From: Argentina anserina
Lineage: Eukaryota > Streptophyta > Magnoliopsida > Rosales > Rosaceae
DNA length: 64,000 nt
Assembly (NCBI RefSeq): GCF_933775445.1
Contig: NC_065872.1
Span: forward strand, 7,316,001-7,380,000
Direction of reading: 5' to 3'
A program made the translations under genes and the position numbers. Under the pieces are notes generated by a model, which was not told where the DNA came from, ran no database searches, and was given only the letters and a program-made list of their open reading frames with translations. The first letter of the stretch is position 1. The number at the start of each line of letters is the position of its first letter. Positions 25,210-36,932 of the stretch are shown here, in pieces.

Positions 25210-26436
25210 CTAGAGACTCAGCAGAGGCAAAGCTGAAAGAAATTTCAAGATCTTCCAGCAGGGGAAGTTTCGAAGCCACTTCAATCAATCCCTCATCGCT
25301 TATGCCATAACAACACACCAAACGGAGGCGTCTAATTCCACTTGAACTATCAAAAATTTTCAGAAGAACATGTTAGCTGCCACACAATGGCATTAAACAC
25401 TCTCCAAAATTGTACATTCTGTTAGCGTGATTAGCGATTAGCGTAATTAGCATGATTGGAGTAGGAAATCACGGGCGTGATTTCTTCCGTGATTCGTGAT
25501 TTGTGGGTAGGCTAAGTTGATTATATATAGATTATAGATCAAGTGTAATTAATCTATCTAAATGCATTTTGAGTTGGTATCAGAGCCCTTTTTTGGAGAT
25601 CTGTTTTTTCTGGATTTCAACTGTTTTTTCGTGGAATTGCACATTTTCCTCTTTTTTCTTCTGCCCTTCACTGGTGGCCATGCATTAACTTGTCCAGTGG
25701 CTAAATCAAGCAAAAAATCTACAGAGTTCATAGGTAATTGCAGTATGAAGCTCAATGCCGAAAAATACTCCAAATCCTTCTGCTATCAGCAAGAGTTTAT
25801 CGAACATGTGAAACGTTCTGCTTGACGGCTGGTGAATAGTTGTGATTATTGTTCTTCCACCCTATAGACCAAGTCACCTAATCCAGTGAGCTCCTTCAAG
25901 CCGTGCGAGCTACTTCCCACTGCTCATTCAAGCCGTCTGAGCTACTTCAAGCCGAGATCACCATCGCTGCTCGGAACCTCCGCGACCCGCCCGCTGCTGC
26001 TGCTCAGAACCTCCGCTCGCCGCTGCTCGGAACCTCCGCAAACGCTGACAGCCCCGGTCTGACCCACAGCGACGTTTAACCCGCTGCTGCTCGGAACTCT
26101 GCGACCCACTTCATACCCGAAGACTTGCCGCTGTCGATGACGTTCCCTTGAAGCTCCGGTGAATAAGGGGAGGTAGCAGAAGACGAGTGCATCGGCGAAT
26201 AAGTTTCGGCGAAATTCAACCCGACCCGGCTCTTATTCGCCCGACCCGACCCGGCCTGGATCCACCCGGCCCGGCCCTGATCCACACGGCCCGACCCGAC
26301 CCAAATTAGACCAGACCCAGAGACCCGGATTCGATCCGATTTGGTCTGACCCGACTTCTGTTGTCTTGGTTGTCAGTGTAGGTTCACCGACAGTGCAGGT
26401 GCACCCAAGACAGGTTCAACTCCGTTTTTTATTCTA

Positions 26437-27404
26437 TTGTGTTTCCGCTGCATCAATCCTGATTTTTCATTTTCAATGGGTTTTGGAGACGACACAGAGA
26501 GTTCTCAGATCAATAATGTTCCGCAATTTAAAGTATCTGTCAAGAATTCTGAAAGTGGTTCTTTTGGGGGCGCCAAACTCAATGGGACCAATTTCCGTAA
26601 ATGGAAGAGGGTTATGGACGCTTATCTTCGAGGCATGCACAAGATGAGGCATGTAACCGGAGTAACTTCGGCTCCTAGTAAAGATGATATTGTGGCCTAT
26701 ACTAAGTGGGACAACGATGATGGTCTTATAATGTCAGTCTTGTGGAAAGCTATGAATGAGGAGATAGTTGATCTGGTTGAGGCGTGTGACACTGTGCAGG
26801 CAATATGGACGATACTGGAAAGCTTATATACTATGACTCTGATTTCATATAGGTTCATGAGTTAATGTGCACGACTTTGACACTCCAACAGTTGGGCAAC
26901 CAGTGGCGCAATATTTCACCAAACTGAAGAATATTTGGGCTGAGATTGATGTGAAACGTCCTTGCCTAATCAAGAATCAGGAGGATATTGTTTGGTACCA
27001 AAAAGAAAAGGAGCTTGAGCGAGTTCACCATTTCCTGAAAATGTCTCGATGCAAAGTATAACAGTGCGAAAGGGGAATTGTTCAGAAAGACCGAACCCCC
27101 TAGCCTACTTACAACTTTCACATATTTCCGAAAGGATGAATCTCAACAGGAGATTCTTCATCAGACACAAGTTGAAGTTTCTAGCCTTACTGTTCGTGCT
27201 CGCTCTCCGGCACCACCGCTTCCGCATGCAACTCCAGCTCCACTTCATCAGCGAGGACCTCCACCAGGCTTCGAGAATCAGCCTCGCCCTCCTTGCTCTT
27301 ACTGTCATGATACTAACAATGCTCGGGCAACATGTTGGAAGCTGTATCCACATTTTAGGCCTAAGCGGCCTAATTATCATCCCAAGGCGAAAGCAGCCAT
27401 TTAA
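26437..27404 (+). pseudogene. Copia gag remnant
   Basis: The first part (26437-26865) has GAKLNGTNFRKWKRVMDAYL and ends out of frame. Later pieces (to 27404) include a zinc-knuckle-like CSYCHDTNNARATCWKLYP. At least two frame changes separate the pieces. Gag forms the particle that carries the element RNA. Confidence 0.8.
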
Positions 27405-27505
27405 TTCGTCCACGAACCAGATATCTATGGTCTGGTTGGACATGATCATCACACAACATGAGGAGCAATACCTACCGCATCCATAGCTGTTCGTAGTAAA
27501 ATTGT

Positions 27506-28065
27506 ATGACTTTAAATATTTCTAACTTTGTTGGTTTTGATACATGGATTATTGATTCTGGTGCCTCTGATCATATGACTTATGACAAATCTTATTTTAC
27601 CGTATTGTCTCCTCCACCAGTACCCTATGTTACTAATGCTAATGGTGAGGCCTTCCCCGTATTAGGGCAATGGTCAATTCGTATTACTCCCACAATAGAG
27701 CTTCACAATGTGCTCTATGTACTTGTTTTATCTCATCATTTGATATATGTTCCCCAATTGAACACTGACGCTAAATGCTCTGTGACTTTTTTTCCTATGT
27801 ATGTGATATTTCATGATCTTCTCACCGGGGAGTTAATTGGTCGGGGGTATCTGAGGGGCCGGTTGTTTCATCTGGATCAGACATATGCGGGAGAGAAACC
27901 AGGGACACAGTCTCGAACTGCTTTAATCTCCACTTCTGACAAGCTAAGTGAAGTTTGGTTATAGCATTATCGCTTAGGGCATCCATCTTTTAGTGTTATG
28001 AAAAAATCAATGCCTACTTTGTTTATTAATGTGGATGAGTCACTTTTACGTTGTGAGACATGTGT
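27506..28065 (+). pseudogene. Copia protease and pre-integrase remnant
   Basis: WIIDSGASDHM carries the aspartic protease DSG active site. After a stop at about 27962, HYRLGHPSF and CETCVLGKSS mark the zinc-binding pre-integrase domain. Confidence 0.8.
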
Positions 28066-29106
28066 TTTGGGCAAGAGTTCTTTAACACGCACATAATTGT
28101 TCATCAAACAATGTGTCCTTACACACCTGAGCAGAATGGAGTTTCTGAAAGGAAAAATTGTCATTTACTTGATATGGCTTGGTGTATTCTTTTTAGTGCC
28201 CATATGCCTAAGTACCTTTGGGGTGATACTGTCATAACTTCCGCCCACCTCATTAATTGTCTTCCCTCTCGTGTCATTCGGGGAAAAGTTCTATATGAGG
28301 TGCTTGCATCTCATGTATCATTACCCTTTTTTCATAATCTTCCTGCCCGTGTTTTCGGTTGTGTTGCTTTTGTCCATCTTCCAAAACATCAGCGGTCTAA
28401 ATTGGATGCCCGGGCAGTTAAATGTGTGTTTGTTAGGTATGGAGGACATCAGAAAGGGTACCGGTGCTATCATCCACCTACCAAGAAGTACTATGTCACT
28501 ATGGATGTTACTTTTTTTGAGGACATGAGCTATTTTGCCTCTTCCGATACTGCTATTCAGTGGGAGAATTCGTATTTTGAAGAACTGTATCATGGAGAGG
28601 GGACAAGTCAGCCAGTAGATATGGTGAGCGGTTCAATTGAGATTACCAATGTGTCAGCTACACAGGCACCACCGGATGATTCCAGCGGTGTAGTCACTCC
28701 AGAGATTCAGGTACTAGAAGATGACAACACAACTGCCCCTCATGTCTCTCGTACTACTGATTCTACACCTGACCAATGCTCTCTTGGTACAGAAGATCAC
28801 TCATCTAAGGTTAGTCATCCTATTGGGACTAATACTAGTGAGGCTAATAGTAGACAATATGTCTTGCCAAATAGGTCTACTCCGGGTCAGCCAATAAAAA
28901 AGTATGAACCCACCCTTCAGGCTAAAATTAAGTATCTTGTGGCGAATTTTATGTCTACCAAAAGGTTGTCTAAGTCATATGAATCATTTGTGAATCAAAT
29001 ATCTACTGTATCTGTACCTAACAAAGTGCATGATGCATTGAGAGATCCAAAATGGAGAAAAACCATAGAGGAAGAGATGGAAGCATTACAAAAGAACAAT
29101 ACTTGA
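28060..29106 (+). pseudogene. Copia integrase remnant, core partly deleted
   Basis: The frame jumps directly from the CVLGKSS region to CPYTPEQNGVSERKN, which holds the last acidic residue of the DDE core. The stretch that would hold the two Asp residues is missing (roughly 100 residues against the family). The linker region and the start of the RT domain (DPKWRKTIEEEMEAL) follow to a stop at 29104. Confidence 0.8.
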
Positions 29107-29276
29107 GAACTTGTATCTCCACCACATGGCAAGAAGACTGTGGGATGTCGTTATGTGTTTACAGTGAAGCATAATCCATATGGGCCAGTAAGTCGGTATG
29201 AAGCACGTCTAGTAGCAAAAGGGTTCACCCAGACATATGGCATAGACTATGATGAGACATTTACACCTGTTGCAAA

Positions 29277-29960
29277 GATAAACACTATTCAGGTATTGCT
29301 CTCTCTTGCTGCTAGCTTAAACTGGCCACTCAGACAGTTTGATGTTAAGAATGCATTCCTTCATGGAAAACTTACGGAGGAAGTGTACATGGATCTTTCG
29401 TCTAGATATGTGGCCGCTTCTCCAAGTAACTTTGTTTGCAGATTGAGAAAGTCTTTGTATGGTCTTAAATAGTCACCTCATGCTTGGTTTGGAAGATTAT
29501 CACAATTCATGAGGAAAATAGGCTACAAACAGAGTAATTCAGACCACACATTATTTCTCAGACATCAACAAGGGAATGTAACAACCTTAATTATATATGT
29601 TGATGATATTGTAGTTACTGAGAATGATAAACACTATTCGGGTATTGCTCTCTCTTGCTGCTAGCTTAAACTGGCCACTCAGACAGTTTGATGTTAAGAA
29701 TGCATTCTTTCATGGAGAACTTACGGAGGAAGTGTACATGGATCTTCCGCCTGGATATGTGGCCGCTTCTCCAAGTAACTTTGTTTGATGAGAAAGTCTT
29801 TGTATGGTCTTAAATAGTCACCTCGTGCTTGGTTTGGAAGATTCTCACAATTCATGAGGAAAATAGGCTACAGACAGTAATTCAGACCACACATTATTTC
29901 TCAAACATCAACAAGGGAAGACAACAACCTTAATTATATATGTTGATGATATGGTAGTTA
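29277..29960. repeat. 349-bp tandem duplication inside Copia RT
   Basis: Copy 1 (29277-29625) and copy 2 (29626-about 29960) both start at GATAAACACTATTC and share the FDVKNAF and YVDD coding blocks. Copy 2 has small deletions. AATGATA at each junction suggests microhomology. Confidence 0.93.
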
Positions 29961-30290
29961 CTGGGAATGATACTGTTAAGGTGAATAGATTACAGAAACA
30001 GCTAGCCACAAAGTTTGAGATGAAGGATCTAGGTACACTCAAGTACTTCTTGGGCATTGATGTAGTCCGGGTAAGTGATGGTATCTATCTGTGTCAAAGG
30101 AAGTACATTGATCTACTAACAGAGACATGTATGTTGGATTGCACTTCCATTGATACTCCCATTGAGCAGAACCATCGGTTAGCAGAGTATCCAGATCAAG
30201 TGCCTACTGACAAACCTCGTTATCAAAGGCTAGTTGGACGCCTGATTTATTTATCACATACCAGACCAGATGTTGCGTATGCAGTAAGTG

Positions 30291-30544
30291 TAGTGAGTCA
30301 GTTCATGCATAATCCCAATGTGGACGACATGGATGCTATTGTAAGGATTTTGAGGTACTTGAAGTCAACTCCAGGGAGATGAATAATGTTCTCTAATCAC
30401 AATAATATCCTTGAGGTTAGTGAGTCAGTTCATGCATAATCCCAGTGTGGACCACATGGATGCTGTTGTAAGGATTTTGAGGTACTTGAAGTCAGCTCCA
30501 GGGAGAGGAATAATGTTCTCTAATCACAATAATATCCTTGAGGT
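30291..30544. repeat. 127-bp tandem duplication inside Copia RT
   Basis: Copies at 30291-30417 and 30418-30544 start TAGTGAGTCAGTTCATGC and are nearly identical. Confidence 0.93.
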
Positions 30545-31099
30545 TTGTGGCTTCACAGATGCAGACTGGGCTGGAAATATTACAGATGGGAGATCCACAT
30601 CATGGTACTTTACCTTTGTTTGGGGTAATCTTGTTCCATGAAAGAGTAAGAAACAAAAAGTGGTAGCTCGATCTAGTGCTGAGGCAGAATACAAAGGTAT
30701 GGCTCAAGGAGTATGCGAATTGTTATGACTTAGAAATTTGCTACAAGATCTGGGCATTAAGCCTAAGTGTGCTATGCAGCTGTACTGTGACAACAAGGCA
30801 GCTATTGATATTTCACATAATCATGTGCAACATGATCGTACAAAACATGTGGAGGTTGATCGTCACTTTATAAAAGAGAAGCTAGATGCGAAGATCATCA
30901 GTTTTCCGATGGTGCGCCACATGAGGCGGTCCTTGCAGATTATGCACCACGTCATGCAGACCTTCTGAGCTCGCGTGAGGATTTCGATGGCGCCGTGGCG
31001 GGAGAGGATGGATGCGGCGACGTGTTCCGGGAGGTTGAGCCAGTTGAGGTGGGGGGTTCGTGGCCGGCGCCGGTAGGTTTGGTAGGTGGGTTTGGCCAT

Positions 31100-32008
31100 T
31101 TTGGTAGGTTGGGATTTGAGAACGGGAGAAAAAAAAAAGGAAAAGAGGACGATTGGGCATACCGAGCAAGTGTAGCGCAGATTGTGAAATGGGATCTCAG
31201 GTGTCGTTTTAACTCTTACTCAATTTGGAAATATCTTTTTTTCAGGCTGAGAAATCATTTAGTGAAGTCAGTTTGGTGAACTCCAAACTTACCTTATTGT
31301 TGTTCAAATGATACACAATTGAGTTCTTCAGCTTTCTTCAGCTTGTTGCAGGATTTTGTGGAAAGTGACAATTTCCGATCAAACCGACAGAGGCAGTGCA
31401 TATGTTCTTTAGCTAAAAATATCTCAAATGAAATTAATCAATCGATAAATGAAACAGGTTTTCAACATAGAGAATTCGGTAGTTCATCTTACTTCAATGC
31501 AGAATGCATGAGCATCTAGCGTTTAGTAGCCATGCTATCAATCTGTTTAGATTCTTGGAAGATTTCATCTAGTGTTCAGTCATGCAGAACAGTCATGCAG
31601 AAAAAAATGTAACGATTGCGTACAATTATTCTATGAATCAAAAGAGCACTCCATAACTACAGGAAAACCAAATCTTTTTCGACTCAACCTGAATACGCCG
31701 CTTCAACTCCACCACAACCGTCGGATCCCTAATGCGATTTTGTTATGTTACATTATTGACTTTAAGAAGTGACATTTCACTTGGTAAAAATGTACAGTAA
31801 AAACGATAAGGGTCCTTGATCCATCAGGACACAATAAAACGACATGTCGCTTGATCCACACCTGAATTTAACCCAAACAGTCTCAAGTATGGCGGGTCTT
31901 TCCTTTTCCACTTTCCCCTTTCCCCCTCTTCTAGGGTTTTTTAAAAACAGAACCCCCTTCTTTCAATTCAATTCTCCCCAAAAAATCCTCACCGGAACTC
32001 CAACCACA
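31100..32008. other. Intergenic region between F-box fragment and NUP58
   Basis: Leader region of NUP58 on the right. No other supported gene. The NUP58 reading frame is open back to an ATG at 31844, but the family start is at 32009. Confidence 0.5.
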
Positions 32009-35000
32009 ATGTCATCCTTCTCTCTCTTCTCCTCGCCGCAACCGCAACCGCAGCCCCAATCCTCCCTCTTCCAATCCCCATCCCCCTTCCAACAACAACA
32101 ATCCCCAAGCCCCTTTCAGCAGCAACAACAACAACAACAACAACAACAATCCACAAACCCCTTCCAGCAGCAAACCCCGAGCCTTTTTCAGCAAACTCAG
32201 CAGTCCCCGAGCCCCTTTCAGCAATCCCCCTCCTTATTCTCTCAACCCCAGCAGCAGCCGTCGCCGTTTCAGCCCCAGCAGCAGTTTCAGACTCAGTCGC
32301 AGGCGCCGCCGCCGCAGCATCAGTTTTTGTTTACTAATGACAAGACTCCGGCGAGCTACGGCACCAAGTGGGCTGACTTGCACCCCGATTCGCAGAAGAT
32401 TCTGCTCCAGATTGAGTATGGCTTTTTTTATTTCATGAATTTTAGGGTTTAGGGTTTGGTTGGGTGGAATGTAGGTTGAGAAGAGCAGGGTTTTGACTAA
32501 TTGTCGCGCTTTCGGTGCTGATTAAGGTTTAAGCATTGGCTTTCTTCTAATTCATATTTAATTTTGGAGGATGTTATGCTTTATAAGTTAAAGATTTGTT
32601 CTTGGATATATATGGCTTACAATACTGAGTTTACTTTTTGGCTTTATGATTGTGTGGGATTTGGTGTTTTGTATGGGTGTGAAGATGCTGAAGTGGTGTT
32701 TTCTAATGTAGGGAGCACATACTGGGATATAGGGATGAGAGCCAGAGGCTGGATCAGTCTAGTCGCCTCTATGATTCGTCGGTTTCCAATGATGGGTTTG
32801 AGCAGGATGCAAGTCGTATCGTTCAGGTAGAGTTTCAGATAATTGCGATGATGTTGTTAACTTGTTATTGATTTTCTTCTGAGTAATTGATGTTATGATA
32901 TTTCTTTCTGTAACGTGTTATTTTAGACTTCAGTCTTGTATACCACTTGACTCTTACCTATATAGAAGCAGATTCCGTTTCTTTACAGTATGTAGGAGAG
33001 TTTGACTTTTGTAATATTGTGTTACTAGATGATGCAGGAGCCCTGAACTTTTCTCTTTTGTTATTTGATGTAGTCTGACATTTCATCAGATTGAGATGGA
33101 CGGCGCTTGTCTGTACTATATGTTGTTGCTAATTGTGAATGTATAATTCAATTACAAGTTTTTGCGTTATCCATGCAGGAGCTGGGGGGAATCGGTACTT
33201 CCATGGACAGACAAAAAGCTCTGCTGCACAAGTTGATGGCCACTGTGAAAGAGATGTTACGGAACAGCGAGATTGCTGTTCGTTCTTTTATGATGCTACG
33301 TCCAAGGTTTCTTCGTCCAAATGCAGGAGGTACTTCAAATGGCACTACACCGTCACAGGCACCTGGATCGACAGTAACACCTAGTTTAACCAGTCAACCA
33401 ACAGCTACTTCTGTAGTTCCAGTTTTTGACTTCTATAATGGAGTTCCAAGGAAACCATCCCCCTTCTTACAGCACACAATTGCAAGATTTGAGAAGTATC
33501 TTGGTGAGTGCCGCCAATGGATTGAAGAAATAGAGCAGCTCCTTTTAAATTCGGAGAGGAGCTCTACCAATGATGGATCCTCATTGTTGCAATCTCTTCC
33601 AAAAGTCATGTCAAATGTGCACGACTTTTTTGTTCACGTGGCTGCTAAGGTAAATGAAAGAAAATCTTTTTTTGTTTTGTTTTCGCTCATCATAGAGCTA
33701 TGTAGTAGATTATACTTGACGTTTATCAGCCAGAACATGTATTTTCTTGCATAATGTATTAATGTATGACAAAAATGCTGCTATAACTGTGTATTGTCAT
33801 TGACTTGCTGTAAACATCAGGTCATGCCTCTTGTTCCGCTTCGGAGAAAGCTGATTTGCATGACCTTAATTTATTTAAATTTAATATATGTGCATTCTTC
33901 CTATTTATAAATTATAATCCTATAGAAAGTTGTTGAAATAATATTAGTTTTGTGCAGTTATTTAACTTGTATGAGTATCAGTTAGTCATTTCATAACAGA
34001 ATGAACTCAAAGCTGATGGCTTGTACAATGTTTCCGGTTTTGAGTTGGTCTGTATATGGTTTACATACCTCTTCTTTGTGTGTATCTGAAAATGATGGGA
34101 CAATGTGCTGTCCTTGACGTGTATCATAATTGGTAACCAACTTTTCATGATACATTTCTAGGTGGAGAGTATTCATCAGTACATTGTATCAATGAAAGCT
34201 GCTTATCTTGCCAACCAGCGTCGCTTAGGGGAATTGAATGACCCATTTCTTGAGGCTGATAGGCGGGAAACAGCAAGGCAAGAAGCTGCTGCTAAGAGAG
34301 TGCATCCTACCTTGCATTTACCTGCAATCTCACAACCATCAACACAAGTAGCTGGATTGTTAACTAGCTCTGGAACACAAGCAGCATCAACGGCTCCACA
34401 GACATCTGCAGCTACTGCAGCATCTTCATCTGGGAGTGGATTGTCGCTCTTCAGTACACCTTCTGCTCCATCTTCTTCTTCCATGGCTTCAACTTTGTTT
34501 GCAACACCAACCACTCCTGCACCAGTATCAAATCTTTTTGGACCATCATCTGCTACACCGCAGGCATCAACTGCTCCTCTCCTAGGCAGTACTTCTCAGC
34601 CCTTGGGTTCTACTACTCCTGTGGGAGGTTCATTATTTTCTACTCCATTTGCTTCCGGTACTGTCTCGCTCTATTTAATTTACATCAATTTACATTTTGC
34701 AAAAAAAATTCAATCTATCTTATAGCTTTTCATATTAGAGACCAGACAAATGTTTGATGGCTTTAGAGGTATTGAATGTGTCGCCTGGGGACGGACTCTC
34801 CATAAGGCGTCGCTATATATATCTACCACTTACATATCCCCAAGATTGTAAATTGGTAATGTTACTGTATTAGGTCATTACTGAGGCAGGTCAAACCTTA
34901 TTAAGCAGAGTGGGATGGATAAATATTAGTTTATACGAAGCTTCTGTCATTGTTATTGTTAGTGACCGTTATGGGTTCTTAACAGTTTGTACTGGCTTGA

Positions 35001-35632
35001 GCAATGGTGGTTAGAATAATTAGTGGTTGTTCCAATAGCTTTTACATGAACGCATAAGCAGGTAAAGAGTACATGTGTTGAGCGACCAAGGACGTAATAA
35101 CCCCCAAAATACATTACCAATTCAAGCTTGATAGTGTCTTTTTTAAATTGGTCAGGTTATTATGCCGTCAGTTGAAAATCATTTACAAATTATAACACCG
35201 TCTCCTCGCAAAACACACATACCTATTACCTAGTGTTAGAAGATTTAGAATTTTAGATCTTGATTAGCAGCTAGTTTCCGGAGGATGATCCTTATATGCT
35301 AGTTATATCTTTTGGCATATTGAATCTTTCTCTTCAGATGGCCTTATAATTATCTTCCTCACCATATTTCAGGTCCTGCAACATCATTTGGGTCTAGTTT
35401 TGGGGCAACGGTGCGTGAATTTTCTTTCAGCTTTGTAACTTAATTAGCAATTAATTTCCATTGGCTTAAGCTTATTTTGAAATGAATCTGGGCTTCTAAT
35501 TGTTTATCGGCTCCAAGCCTCTAGTTATATTATTTACATGCCGTGCAGTACATGTACTGAATAATATTCCGTATGCACTTTATGCTTTTGCAGAAATCAA
35601 CAAAGCCGAAAACTCGGTCTGGCAGGCGTTAG
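32009..35632 (+). CDS. NUP58: Nucleoporin NUP58 (p58/p45 type)
   Basis: Six exons join in phase: 32009-32415, 32712-32826, 33179-33649, 34162-34657, 35373-35410 and 35594-35632 (1566 nt, 521 aa, close to the Arabidopsis protein as I recall it). The N-terminus is a Gln/Pro/Ser-rich FG-type region (repeated SPFQ and SLFQ units with a polyGln run of about ten). The middle is the conserved alpha-helical core (SYGTKWADLHPDSQKILLQI, then GYRDESQRLDQSSRLYD, ELGGIGTSMDRQKALLHKL, ARFEKYLGECRQWIEEIEQL). The C-terminus has FG/SLF repeats (SNLFGPSSATP, GSLFSTPFAS) and a basic tail KSTKPKTRSGRR. NUP58 works with NUP62 and NUP54 in the central channel of the nuclear pore. ATG 32009 (MSSFSLFSS) is chosen over 31844 because the extra residues are not family-like. 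A dead copy lies at 44413-61043. Confidence 0.93.
32125..32150. repeat. CAA/CAG polyglutamine repeat in NUP58
   Basis: Tandem CAA (with CAG) codons encode about ten Gln in the N-terminal region of NUP58. The tract is likely to be length-variable. Confidence 0.9.
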
Positions 35633-36915
35633 TTGCAGGGGTTTCACTGTTTCAGGCTGCTATATCTGGAGCACTGCTGTCATTTTCAGAAAGTATGTGT
35701 GCTTTCAAGTGTTGAGGAGCGTTGTCTTTGCTCTATAGCTTCTTGTGCTGTGATGTTAATTGATCTCCCAGAGTTATCCACCGAATCTTTACTGCCTCAG
35801 GGCAAAAGTGTATGCTGCAATGAGATGCCGAAACAACCATGTCCGTGTAACATTAGTATAGGATTTAGGTCAGATTTTTTTGAATGTGTTCACACTAGAA
35901 AAAGAGTAGTCCATTTGTCGAAACATCTGAAGCTTCAAATAAAAATGTCAAAAGTTTTTCCATGGGAGGATGATTGGTCTGGATCTTGATCGTTGAGTTG
36001 TGCTAGTCATGTACTGATACTTACTAGAGTAACTTCGAACTCATGAAAACTATGTTATGTTCAGCTGATATGACCTTTGTGTGCTTTCAATTGACTCAAA
36101 TGCACAAATTGACAGTGAAGTGGAATTAAAATTAGAATTAGTTTTAGGATGGAACTGCCTGCTTCGGCTATCTTTTGAAATGCAAATTGTTGAAGTTGCG
36201 TAAATGTTTAACTTCTATAGAACGTAAGTTGTTTCATATTTTGCCATCCAAAATTCCTAATCCACCGGGTCTAATTCGTACTGTCTTATGGCATCTGTTC
36301 TATGGATGAGGAACAAACCGTGTATGTCAGAATGAGTGGCATGAAATTCATTAATCAAAGACATTACTCTAGTAGTAGCATCACCCTTTTGTGCCAATTA
36401 ATTTAGATAAAATCTAGAAAAGCCCTATGCAGATTAATAAGGTCGATGAGTTCTTAAAAAGTAAAAAGTTCCACATTTTGAGCCAAATTTCAGTAATGAG
36501 TGATGTGATGAGCAAACTGATACATTTTCATATTTACAAAACATAAATATATTTGAGCAACTAAGATTATTGTATTTCAATATCATCAGTAAAATGCTGC
36601 CACTTTTCTCATTCTCCTCTTTGACATGCATGAATTCATGCATAACATCGTCATTTTAACAAGTTTAACACCATAGGAAACCCCTCGTCATTAGAAAAAC
36701 CATCGTTCTCCATGAAAAAATATAGTTATTTTTTCATTAAAATCTTAAATTCCCTATACAGTCTTATAGCTGGTTACACATTGAATCTTAAACGATAATT
36801 ACAGTAGACAAAGGTCAATGTTCATCATGAACTTAAAGTCTCAGTTTTCTCTCGCATAATTAACTAAGTTGATCTTATTGATGAAATTTCTATAAGATCT
36901 TCATTTTGAATTGTC
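35633..36915. other. NUP58 3' flank
   Basis: No further gene. The first 350 bases are repeated downstream of the dead NUP58 copy (61044-61610), so they belong to the duplicated unit. Confidence 0.6.
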
Positions 36916-36932
36916 AAGTTGAATTGCATAAT

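Larger units (their letters stand above)
29107..30900 (+). pseudogene. Copia reverse transcriptase/RNase H remnant
   Basis: RT motifs include [31 protein letters not shown] and the catalytic YVDDIVV. The last appears a second time as YVDDMVV because of a tandem duplication. RNase H motifs (SSAEAEYK, DNKAAIDISHN, KHVEVDRHFIKEKL) follow. Several stops and frameshifts interrupt it. Confidence 0.85.
25420..30906 (+). mobile_element. Defective Copia retrotransposon
   Basis: The 5' LTR starts TGTTAGCGTG at 25420 and ends near 25566. The primer-binding site TGGTATCAGAGC (initiator tRNA-Met type) is at 25575. The domain order gag, protease, integrase, reverse transcriptase, RNase H is Copia. Many stops and frameshifts, an internal deletion in integrase, two internal tandem duplications and loss of the 3' LTR make it inactive. 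It ends inside RNase H coding sequence (KIISFP) at the F-box exon of the host gene. Confidence 0.9.
24230..31099 (-). pseudogene. F-box/LRR gene (SKIP19/FBL23-like), broken by two insertions
   Basis: The F-box part (31099 down to about 30906) encodes NWLNLPEHVAASILSRHGA and MTWCIICKDRLMWRTI, an F-box with its usual W and L pattern. It stops abruptly at the Copia junction. The LRR part resumes at about 25375 (FDSSSGIRRLRLVCCYGISD and an ...LPLLEDLEISF repeat), is cut at ESL by a hAT MITE, and continues from 24653 (DVIGRSCPLLKSLKLN, MPDLRHLQLCGNKLTNDGL, LESLDVRKCFNI) to a stop at 24232-24230. F-box/LRR proteins are substrate receptors of SCF ubiquitin ligases. The segment linking F-box and LRR is missing or lies in lost DNA at the Copia 3' junction, and the part before FDSSSG has a stop. 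The gene is dead. Fragments share one frame and order with the family. Confidence 0.85.

Noticed and set aside
31844..32008. N-terminal extension of NUP58 (possible organelle-targeting-like leader)
   Set aside because: The residues are not conserved in the family as I know it, and a good family start follows at 32009.
33148..33345. Minus-strand ORF, also present at 55234-55431
   Set aside because: It is the antisense shadow of NUP58 exon 3. Its conservation follows from the duplication.
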